From NCBI GenBank assembly GCA_947523045.1, contig CANNUR010000222.1, positions 1 through 5,184 of the forward strand: a stretch of 5,184 nucleotides of DNA, read 5' to 3'. The notes below the pieces were generated by a model. That model saw only the letters and a list, made by a program, of their open reading frames with translations. It made no database searches and had not been told where the DNA came from. This document shows positions 1 through 5,184 of the stretch, piece by piece. Position 1 is the first letter of the stretch. The number at the start of each line of letters is the position of its first letter. A program made the translations under genes and the position numbers. The stretch comes from an uncultured Prosthecobacter sp. Its GTDB lineage: Bacteria; Verrucomicrobiota; Verrucomicrobiia; Verrucomicrobiales; Verrucomicrobiaceae.

Positions 1-764
1 TAGCGGAAGCCGACCAGGTAGCCGTCGGAGCGGAAATTGCGCAGGTCGTCGAGGTCGCCGAAGTAGGTCTTGCGGTATTCGGCGAACACCGAGTAGCGCT
101 CCTCCCAGGTCCATTCGAGGCCGGCGCGCCAGTTCCAGACGTTGATGAACTCGTCGATGCTGAAGGGCACGGCCTCGCCCGGCAGGGTGGTGCCGCCCTG
201 CACCTGGTCGGCGGACTTCGCCGTGGCGTTGCGGAACCAAACCTGACCGCCGCCGAGACCGCCGCCGAGGTAGGGCTTGAAGCCGCCCCAGAAACGGCCG
301 AGACGCGCGCGGTAGCGGTGCAGGTCGAGCGCAAAGGTGCTGTTCAGGCTAAAGATCAGCGAGTTCATGTCAGCCTGGTACTCGGCGATCTGGTCATTGG
401 CGAGCAGCGCCGGTGACACCGAGCCCTGCAGGGTCGTGGAGGTGAAGGTCGCCTCGGCGGCGAGCGAAAATTCCACCGGCACCCGGCGCATGTCCCAGGT
501 GCGTCCGACCTCAACGCTGAACACGGCACTGCCGTCGATGTCCTCGACCGGGAAGGCGCGCGAGCCAACACGGGCGGTGCCGGTCTGGCCAAGCGTCTCG
601 CCGGCCATGACACTGACGTAGGGCCCCATCTTGCGCTTCGGCTTGGCACCTTCGGCCAGGGCACCCAGGGATTTCAACTCCAGCTCCGCGGCGGCGGAGA
701 GGGTGGACAGGCTGAGGGCCGCGAGCAGGCAGGCGGCGGTGCGGAACAGAGAGATCTGGATCAT
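1..764 (-). CDS. Outer-membrane beta-barrel protein, 3' end cut by window edge
   Basis: I translated this frame by hand from the ATG at 764-762 and found 254 codons without a stop, running off the left edge. Residues 1-26 form a signal peptide: Arg8, a hydrophobic stretch at 10-22, and a Ser-Ala-Ala-Ala cleavage region before Glu27. The mature part looks like a small outer-membrane barrel. It has alternating hydrophobic and polar strands, many aromatic residues, a GPYVSVMAGE strand near 47-56, a glycine-rich strand at 163-173 (KPYLGGGLGGG), and a last visible strand YLVGFR at 249-254. The final two bases read TA, so residue 255 is Tyr or a stop. A Tyr followed by a terminal aromatic residue would be a typical BAM-recognised beta-signal, so few codons are probably missing. 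An AAGGG (778-782 on the other strand) lies 13 nt before the ATG, rather far for a ribosome site. Expected location is the outer membrane. The ligand or role is unknown, and a specific family (OmpW-like or other 8-strand barrel) cannot be assigned by eye. Confidence 0.8.
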   Translation of the reverse strand, partial: MIQISLFRTAACLLAALSLSTLSAAAELELKSLGALAEGAKPKRKMGPYVSVMAGETLGQTGTARVGSRAFPVEDIDGSAVFSVEVGRTWDMRRVPVEFSLAAEATFTSTTLQGSVSPALLANDQIAEYQADMNSLIFSLNSTFALDLHRYRARLGRFWGGFKPYLGGGLGGGQVWFRNATAKSADQVQGGTTLPGEAVPFSIDEFINVWNWRAGLEWTWEERYSVFAEYRKTYFGDLDDLRNFRSDGYLVGFR

Positions 765-815
765 GCGCTTGGCGCTGCCCTTAAAGCACCCAAGCCTGCG
801 GTGAAATGAGTTCGC

Positions 816-833
816 TGTGAAGAATTTGTCACA
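816..833. promoter_or_regulatory. Candidate operator: TGTGA-N8-TCACA inverted repeat
   Basis: A perfect 5-bp inverted repeat with an 8-bp spacer whose core is AATT; 7 of 9 symmetric positions pair over 18 bp. It sits near the middle of the 114-bp divergent spacer, about 60 bp from the left gene's ATG and about 55 bp from the right gene's. That is a natural place for a dimeric regulator acting on both genes. The arms match the E. coli CRP half-sites, but CRP uses a 6-bp spacer, so this is not called a CRP site. Clear -10 boxes were not found for either direction. TTGTCA at 826-831 resembles a -35 box but has no AT-rich -10 at the right distance. Confidence 0.35.
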
Positions 834-878
834 AAGCCGGCGGGGCGCAGGCGCGGCCGTCGCCTAACCTTGACTGAC

Positions 879-2582
879 ATGACACGCTTCCTGCCGCCGA
901 TTCCGCACGCGCTCTCCCGCATCCGGCTCGTGCTGTTGCCCGCCCTGCTGCTGGCAGTGGCGGCCCGTGCCGAAAAACCGCCTCTGCCGGACGCCGTGCT
1001 CAACCCGCTGGCGCCGCGCCCGGAGGCCCCTGCCCTGCCCGAACCCGGCCCGCCGATCGACCTCGACTCATACGAAAACCCGCTGCTGCTCTTCGGCGGC
1101 GCGGACGCGCCAGCGGCTGAACCCGAATGGAACACCGACCTGCTGCCGCCCCTGCTGCCCATGCCCGTCGAAGTGCCGGAAGCAGCGCCGGAACCCACCG
1201 CCGAAGAACGGCGCCTGCTCAGCCTCGGCGCGCGCGTCGCCGGCTCCGTGGCCTCGGTGCGTGTCTGGGACAAGTTCGGCGCGCTGCTCGCCACCGGCGT
1301 TGGCTCGTACGTCAGTCCCGACGGCGTCCTGCTCACCGACGCCGGCCTGCTGCATCCGGAGATCGCCGAACGCGTCGATTATGTCACCTTGCAGCACGCC
1401 GATGGCACCAGCAGCCGCGTCCGCGGCTTTTACCATGTCGATCTCGTCACCGGCACCGCCCTGCTGCAGGCGGAGGAGACCGAAACCCTTCCCATTGAGC
1501 TCGCGCCCGGCCACGACTTCACCACCGAGCAGGACGCCCATGTGCTCGCTGTCTCGGAAAAGCGCGGCCTGGTGCTAGCCGGCGCACGCGTCCAGGCCGA
1601 TACCGCCGTCACCGGCCTCGGCTGGCTGAACGTGCGCGGCGACGATTCTCCCGGCGCCGTCGGCTCGCCCGTGCTGGATGCCGAGGGTCGCCTGATCGCC
1701 CTCGTCGCCCTGGCCGTGCCCTTGAAAAGCTGGAAAAACTTTGCCCTGCCCGCCGACGCCGCCGCCCTGCGGCTGCGCGAGGCGCGCGCGCCGCTGCGCC
1801 CGCTCTCCGAACTGCCGCGCCGGCCCGGCCTGCGCGAGGTGACGAACGATCCCGCCTTCGTCGAGGCCTTCCGGCTGCTCGAGCAGAAGCGCTTCGCCGC
1901 CGCCCTGCGCAAGCTGCTGCCGCTGGCGCGCCGCTACCCGCGCAGTGCCGAATGCTGGGCCCTGCTCGGCCTCAACGCCCTGCACTTGAACGCCGGCCCC
2001 GAGGCACTGAACTGCCAGCGCAAGGCGGTCGCCCTCGACCCCAAGGCCGGCCTCTACTGGCACCAGCTCGCTGTCGCCCGCCTGCGTGCCGGCCCCGAGG
2101 CGGCCAAGGCCGCCGACGAGGACCGCGAGGCGCTGCAGTTGGCGGTCGATCAGCGCCCGGACGACGCCCAGGCCTGGCTGCTGCTGGCAGGGCATCTCGC
2201 CCGCGAGGGCGACCTCACCCGCGCCGACGACGCCCTGCGGCGGACGACACTGCTGGCGCCCGACAACGCCCGCGCCCACTACCTGCTCGCCTGCGTGCGC
2301 GGCAAGCTCGGCGATCACGACGGAGCTCAGACCGCCGTGCGGCGCAGCCTGTCACTGGCGCCGGACCAGGCCGATGCCTGGTATTATCAGGGCCTGCTGC
2401 ATCAGCACCGTGGCGAACACGCCGAGGCGGCGAAGTCCTGGCAGCGCACCGTGCGCCTGCAGCCGCGCCATCCGCAGGCCTGGCTCAACCTTGCCCATGC
2501 GCAGCGCAAAGCCGGCCGCGAGACCGAGGCGCGCCAAGCCATCCTCGAACACCAGAAGGTGCGCGCCCAGGCGGCACGCTGA
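879..2582 (+). CDS. Secreted degenerate trypsin/HtrA-like domain fused to TPR repeats
   Basis: The product is 567 aa from the ATG at 879. A TTG nine bases upstream (870) is in frame but adds only three residues and is less likely. Neither start has a visible Shine-Dalgarno sequence. Residues 1-31 are a signal peptide (Arg14 and Arg16, a Leu/Val/Ala core, cleavage after Ala-Arg-Ala). Residues 32-107 are a Pro/Glu-rich linker. Residues about 115-290 resemble a trypsin/HtrA fold: GVGSYVSPDGVLLTD (139-153), a DLVTGTALLQ strand (188-197), and SPGAVGSPVLDAEGRLIAL (257-275). Read without gaps against HtrA motifs, the catalytic His, Asp and Ser positions are Gly156, Gly192 and Val261, so proteolysis is unlikely. 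Residues 324-563 hold about seven TPR units with a 34-residue period, the third (389-427) lengthened by about five residues. The protein is probably periplasmic or envelope-associated and acts as a binding scaffold. The partner is unknown. It is divergent from the barrel gene and convergent with nadE. Confidence 0.85.
   Translation: MTRFLPPIPHALSRIRLVLLPALLLAVAARAEKPPLPDAVLNPLAPRPEAPALPEPGPPIDLDSYENPLLLFGGADAPAAEPEWNTDLLPPLLPMPVEVPEAAPEPTAEERRLLSLGARVAGSVASVRVWDKFGALLATGVGSYVSPDGVLLTDAGLLHPEIAERVDYVTLQHADGTSSRVRGFYHVDLVTGTALLQAEETETLPIELAPGHDFTTEQDAHVLAVSEKRGLVLAGARVQADTAVTGLGWLNVRGDDSPGAVGSPVLDAEGRLIALVALAVPLKSWKNFALPADAAALRLREARAPLRPLSELPRRPGLREVTNDPAFVEAFRLLEQKRFAAALRKLLPLARRYPRSAECWALLGLNALHLNAGPEALNCQRKAVALDPKAGLYWHQLAVARLRAGPEAAKAADEDREALQLAVDQRPDDAQAWLLLAGHLAREGDLTRADDALRRTTLLAPDNARAHYLLACVRGKLGDHDGAQTAVRRSLSLAPDQADAWYYQGLLHQHRGEHAEAAKSWQRTVRLQPRHPQAWLNLAHAQRKAGRETEARQAILEHQKVRAQAAR
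1872..2567 (+). repeat. Protein-level TPR array, about seven units
   Basis: In the frame of the gene starting at 879, a 34-residue helix-turn-helix pattern repeats. Units begin near residues 324 (weak), 355, 389, 428, 462, 496 and 530, and most end in a LxP or LDP turn (LALDP-type, LLAP, SLAP, RLQP). The consensus small and aromatic positions are present: W-x-x-L-G/A early in helix A, G about three residues before the turn, and A-x-x-x-x-x-x-A/L in helix B. TPRs form right-handed superhelices that bind peptides or proteins. The repeats are diverged at DNA level, so this is not a recent tandem duplication. Boundaries are approximate. Confidence 0.8.
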
Positions 2583-2592
2583 ACGGCCCAGC

Positions 2593-2614
2593 GGCCCGCT
2601 CAGCCGAGCGGGCC
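2593..2614. terminator. GC-rich hairpin between convergent genes, possible bidirectional terminator
   Basis: GGCCCGCTC (2593-2601) and GAGCGGGCC (2606-2614) form a perfect 9-bp stem with a 4-nt AGCC loop. It lies just after the stop of the upstream TPR gene and covers the stop codon of nadE (2600-2602), so it could slow or end transcription coming from either side. No T-tract follows on either strand, so it is not a canonical intrinsic terminator. It may instead act with Rho, protect mRNA 3' ends, or partly reflect GC-rich coding sequence. Confidence 0.45.
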
Positions 2615-4534
2615 CGACCAGTCACTGGGCATGCGCCAGTCGGCGCGCGGCGACAGCGCCACGGTGCCCACCTTGGGACCGTCCGGCATCGACGAACGCT
2701 TGAACTGGCTCTGCGCGAAGCGGCGCAGGAACACGTCGAGCCACCTTTCAATCACCGGCGATTCATGCGTGCCGGCGAAGGCCAGGCCGGCGAGGTAGCG
2801 CAGCTTGGCGCGCCCGCAACCGTGGCGGACGAAGTGATAGAGGAAAAAGTCGTGCAGCTCGTAGGGCCCAACCAAATCTTCGGTGCGCTGCGCGATGCCG
2901 CCATCGGCACCGGCCGGCAACAGCTCGGGCGAGATCGGCGTGGCGACAATGTCATGCAGGATGGCACCCGCCTCATTTGCGTGCCGCTCGGCGGCGCACC
3001 ACTCGATGAGGCACTTCACCAGCGTCTTCGGCACGCCGGCATTGACGTGGTACATCGACATGTGATCGCCATTGAAGGTGCACCAGCCAAGCGCCGCCTC
3101 GGAGAGGTCGCCGGTGCCGACGACCAGGCCGCCGGTTTGGTTGGCGACGTCCATGAGGATCTGCGTGCGCTCGCGCGCCTGGGCATTTTCAAAGGTGACG
3201 TCGTGCCGGTCGGGCGGGTGGCCGATGTCGCGGAAATGCTGTTCCACGGCCGGCCCGATCGGGATGACGCGCAGGGGCACACCCAGCGCCTCGGCAAGCT
3301 TTTCGCCGTTGCCACGGGTGCGCGCGGTCGTGCCCAGGCCCGGCATCGTCACCGCCGGCGCCGCCGAACGCGGCAGGCCGGCGCGCTCCAAGGCGTCGAG
3401 CACGACCAGCAGGGCGATCGTCGAATCAAGCCCGCCGGAAAGTCCAATCACTGCGGTCACGCTTTTGGTTTGGTGCAGGCGCCGCGCCAAACCCGTGGCC
3501 TGGAGGGCGAAGATCTCGCGGCAGGTAGCGTCGCGGTCCGCGCCCGGCGGCGGCACGAAGGGCTGGGGCAGCAGCGGTCGCTGCAACTCCGCAGCGCCGC
3601 CGGCCGCTGCGCCCAGTTCACAGGTGATGCGGCGAAACACCTTGTCCGGCGACTCATCGCGAAAGGCGGCGCTGCGCTGGCGTTCGTGGGCGAGCCGCTG
3701 CAGGTCGAGATCAGCGCTGGCCGTGCGCGTTTCAAATGCAAATCGCTCAGTTTCCGCGAGCAGCATGCCATTCTCCGCGATCAAACAGTGGCCGGAGTAC
3801 ACGGTGTCGGTCGAGGACTCGCCGGCACCGGCGCTGGCGTAGAGATACGCGGCCAGGCAGCGGGCGCTCTGTTGCTGCACCAAACCGCGGCGATAGGGTG
3901 CCTTGCCCAACCATTCATTGCTGGCCGACGGATTCGCCAGCACGGTCGCCCCGGCGAGTGCGGCGCGACCGGAGGGTGGCTGCACCGTCCACAGGTCCTC
4001 GCAGATCTCGACCCCGAGCACCAGGCCGGGCTGGTCGCGGACCTCGAACAGCAGGTCCGTGCCGGCGGGGATGCCGTCGATCTCGGTGGCGGTCAGCGTG
4101 TGGGCTGGCGAAAACCAGCGCCGCTCGTAAAACTCGCCCGAGTTGGGCAGGAAGGACTTCGGCACATAACCGAGGATGCGACCCGCGCCGAGCACGGCGG
4201 CCGTGTTGTAGAGCCGGCCGTCGGCCGCCAGCGGCAGACCGACGACAGCCAGTGCGCCCAAGCCGGCCGTGGCCTCGGCAAGACGCCGCAACGCCGCCAG
4301 CGCCTGCTGCTGCAGGGCGGGCAGATGAAAGAGATCGGCGCAGGAGTACCCGGTCAGGCAGAGCTCCGGAAAAACCACCACCCGGCAGCCATCGCCGGCG
4401 AGCCGGCGCAACTCGTTGGCAATGAATTCTTCGTTGCGCGCGACGTTGCCTAGCACCAGCTCGGGCGACACCACCGCGGCGCGCACGAAGCCGTGCTGTT
4501 CTCGCTCAATAAAATACGTGACCGGCTCGGACAT
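2600..4534 (-). CDS. nadE: Glutamine-dependent NAD+ synthetase
   Basis: This 644-aa cytosolic enzyme performs the last step of NAD+ synthesis: deamido-NAD+ plus ATP plus glutamine-derived ammonia gives NAD+. The N-terminal nitrilase-like glutaminase domain (about 14-290) opens with HGFVR (14-18) and shows the full triad: Glu57 in FPELCLTGY, Lys126 in YVPKSFLPN, and Cys178 in EICEDLW. The C-terminal ATP-pyrophosphatase synthetase domain (about 335-644) has the P-loop SGGLDS (366-371), NAQARERTQILMD (450-462), GTGDLSEAALGW (473-484), NGDHMSMYHVN (488-498) and TEDLVGPYELHDFFL (551-565). The C-terminus carries QFKRSSMPDGPKVG (610-623), typical of this long class. All key residues seem intact and the length fits the two-domain form, so the enzyme should not need external ammonia as the short E. 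coli-type NadE does. An in-frame TGA lies two codons upstream of the ATG at 4534-4532, which fixes this as the only ATG start; only a weak GAG precedes it. It is convergent with the TPR gene (17-bp gap) and divergent from the delta-60 gene. Confidence 0.97.
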   Translation of the reverse strand: MSEPVTYFIEREQHGFVRAAVVSPELVLGNVARNEEFIANELRRLAGDGCRVVVFPELCLTGYSCADLFHLPALQQQALAALRRLAEATAGLGALAVVGLPLAADGRLYNTAAVLGAGRILGYVPKSFLPNSGEFYERRWFSPAHTLTATEIDGIPAGTDLLFEVRDQPGLVLGVEICEDLWTVQPPSGRAALAGATVLANPSASNEWLGKAPYRRGLVQQQSARCLAAYLYASAGAGESSTDTVYSGHCLIAENGMLLAETERFAFETRTASADLDLQRLAHERQRSAAFRDESPDKVFRRITCELGAAAGGAAELQRPLLPQPFVPPPGADRDATCREIFALQATGLARRLHQTKSVTAVIGLSGGLDSTIALLVVLDALERAGLPRSAAPAVTMPGLGTTARTRGNGEKLAEALGVPLRVIPIGPAVEQHFRDIGHPPDRHDVTFENAQARERTQILMDVANQTGGLVVGTGDLSEAALGWCTFNGDHMSMYHVNAGVPKTLVKCLIEWCAAERHANEAGAILHDIVATPISPELLPAGADGGIAQRTEDLVGPYELHDFFLYHFVRHGCGRAKLRYLAGLAFAGTHESPVIERWLDVFLRRFAQSQFKRSSMPDGPKVGTVALSPRADWRMPSDWSGPLG

Positions 4535-4788
4535 GACTCAACATAGCATGCGCAGCGCACAACGTGTCGAAGAAATTCGTGGTGCGACGAAGGTCACTCA
4601 CGCTTCCAACACGTCAAAAAAAGGCGGCACCTGATGTATCCGGGCTTGCATACCGTCTCATCTGGGCTTTTTACGGCATGCCGATGCATTGCCTCAAACG
4701 CATCATCGTTGAAATCCGTCGCCGTTCAGCCTTCGAGCGGAGCATGACAAAGGATTTCCGCCAAGCGCTTCCCCCCTGCCCTGCCGCC
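4535..4788. other. Divergent intergenic spacer, lower GC
   Basis: These 254 bp separate nadE (leftward) from the delta-60-repeat gene (rightward). GC falls to about 50% in places (4561-4620 is 29 of 60 by hand count), as expected for a control region. Visible elements are all weak: an 11-nt palindrome TGCGCAGCGCA (4549-4559) just upstream of nadE, an A7 tract (4616-4622) followed by GG, a possible -35 TTGCAT (4646-4651) with a poor TTTTAC 17 bp later, and a 37-codon ORF at 4634-4747 discussed in the findings. No RNA gene, riboswitch fold or clear terminator was recognised. Confidence 0.6.
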
Positions 4789-5184
4789 ATGAAATATCGC
4801 CTGCCCCTGCTTGCCCTCTGCCTGATAGCCAGCCAACAAGCAACCCTCGCTGACGAATTCCCCGGCGATCTGGACTCCGGCTTCAACACTGAAGCGCGCT
4901 TGGATGCGGGCGTCAACGTCGTCGTTCCCGTGGCCGAGGAAGGTGTTTACATCGGGGGTTCCTTCACCACCGTCCGCGGCACTGCCACCAGTTACATCGA
5001 TCAGCTCAACGGGGATGCCAGTGCCGATGCCGGCTTCAATCCCGGCTCCGGACCGAACGCCGAATTGAACGCTGCGATCGCACAGCCCGATGGCAAGATC
5101 CTCATCGGTGGCAGCTTCACCAACTTCAACGGCACGACGCTCAACCGCATCGCCCGACTCAACACTGACGGCAGTCTCGACACC
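4789..5184 (+). CDS. Secreted delta-60-repeat (DUF5122-type) protein, 5' part only
   Basis: The 132 visible codons are open to the right edge. The start at 4789 is chosen because residues 1-21 make a clean signal peptide (Lys2, Arg4, Leu-rich core, cleavage after Thr-Leu-Ala before Asp22). In-frame ATGs also exist at 4744, 4684 and 4678, and the frame is open back to 4537, so a longer N-terminus cannot be excluded. No Shine-Dalgarno sequence is well placed for 4789. The mature part starts a repeat array with an exact 51-residue period: GGSFT at 56-60 and 107-111, GFN at 31-33 and 82-84, and a second unit with the full signature DGKILIGGSF, NRIARLNTDGSLD (residues 101-131). This is typical of delta-60 repeats, which are thought to form beta-propeller-like or solenoid blades in large secreted or surface proteins. 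The exact function is unknown. The C-terminal part, which may hold adhesion or sorting domains, lies beyond the window. Confidence 0.85.
   Translation, partial: MKYRLPLLALCLIASQQATLADEFPGDLDSGFNTEARLDAGVNVVVPVAEEGVYIGGSFTTVRGTATSYIDQLNGDASADAGFNPGSGPNAELNAAIAQPDGKILIGGSFTNFNGTTLNRIARLNTDGSLDT
4870..5184 (+). repeat. Delta-60 repeat units, 51-residue period
   Basis: Unit 1 covers residues 28-78 (4870-5022), unit 2 residues 79-129 (5023-5175), and a third starts with Leu-Asp at residues 130-131. Shared positions are (L/A)D-x-GFN, a middle segment ending in (V/I)-(Y/L)-IGGSFT, then G-T and a (I/L)-x-x-LN-x-D segment. Unit 1 is diverged: it has AEEGVYIGGSF in place of QPDGKILIGGSF and lacks the RIARLN signature. 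Unit 2 matches the family consensus well. Unit 1 may be an edge unit capping the structure. Confidence 0.75.

Noticed and set aside
816..833. A CRP-type binding site
   Set aside because: The arms match TGTGA/TCACA, but the spacer is 8 bp and not the 6 bp CRP needs, so only a generic operator candidate is reported.
761..1336. A 191-codon minus-strand open frame across the divergent spacer
   Set aside because: It would cover the start of the barrel gene and the signal peptide of the TPR protein. Its translation is Ser/Arg/Gly-rich and unrecognisable.
1575..2318. A 247-codon minus-strand open frame inside the TPR gene
   Set aside because: It is an antisense shadow of the TPR coding frame, with Gln/Gly/Val-rich low-complexity translation and no domain.
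1952..4453. An 833-codon plus-strand open frame crossing the TPR gene, the convergent junction and the antisense of nadE
   Set aside because: It overlaps two well-supported genes in other frames. Its composition is very rich in Arg, Gly, Ala and Pro with no recognisable domain. Long antisense open frames are expected at about 75% GC because stop codons are rare.
4563..4615. A long-loop inverted repeat (CGTGTcGAAG ... CTTCcaACACG) upstream of the delta-60 gene
   Set aside because: The stem has a bulge and the loop is about 30 nt, so it is within what chance allows; no riboswitch or attenuator fold could be recognised.
4646..4674. A sigma-70-like promoter (TTGCAT, 17 bp, TTTTAC) for the delta-60 gene
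   Set aside because: The -10 match is poor and there is no supporting element, so it is mentioned in the spacer entry only and not called as a feature.
4671..4916. An 81-codon minus-strand open frame across the start of the delta-60 gene
   Set aside because: It lies antisense to the signal peptide region and first repeat, with no recognisable motif; the plus-strand frame has clear signal peptide and repeat support.

Overview
The window is GC-rich DNA, roughly 75% GC in the central genes by hand count of sample lines. It holds four genes in alternating orientation: an outer-membrane beta-barrel protein (minus, cut at the left edge), a secreted trypsin-fold/TPR protein (plus), glutamine-dependent NAD+ synthetase (minus), and a secreted delta-60-repeat protein (plus, cut at the right edge). 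No gene is co-directional with its neighbour, so each is probably its own transcription unit. No rRNA, tRNA, CRISPR array, insertion sequence or phage gene was seen.

The likely source is a Gram-negative bacterium of the Verrucomicrobiota, perhaps Opitutales-like. This is inference. It rests on high GC, an outer-membrane barrel protein, starts that mostly lack a good Shine-Dalgarno sequence, a two-domain NadE, and a delta-60-repeat secreted protein, a type common in that phylum. No single feature proves it.

Layout: 1-764 (minus) is the barrel protein, almost complete. 765-878 is a 114-bp divergent spacer with an 18-bp inverted repeat near its middle. 879-2582 (plus) encodes a signal peptide, a proline-rich linker, a degenerate trypsin/HtrA-like domain and about seven TPR units. 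2583-2599 is a 17-bp convergent gap, and a strong GC hairpin starts there and covers the nadE stop codon. 2600-4534 (minus) is nadE. 4535-4788 is a lower-GC spacer that probably carries the control regions of both flanking genes. 4789-5184 (plus) is the start of the delta-60-repeat protein.

Three of the four products have export signals. The fourth, NadE, makes cytosolic NAD+ from deamido-NAD+. There is no sign of one shared pathway. The most interesting item is the trypsin-like domain: in a gap-free reading against HtrA motifs, the His, Asp and Ser positions are all replaced, which suggests a pseudoprotease scaffold fused to TPRs. I saw no convincing new defence, mobile or RNA system.
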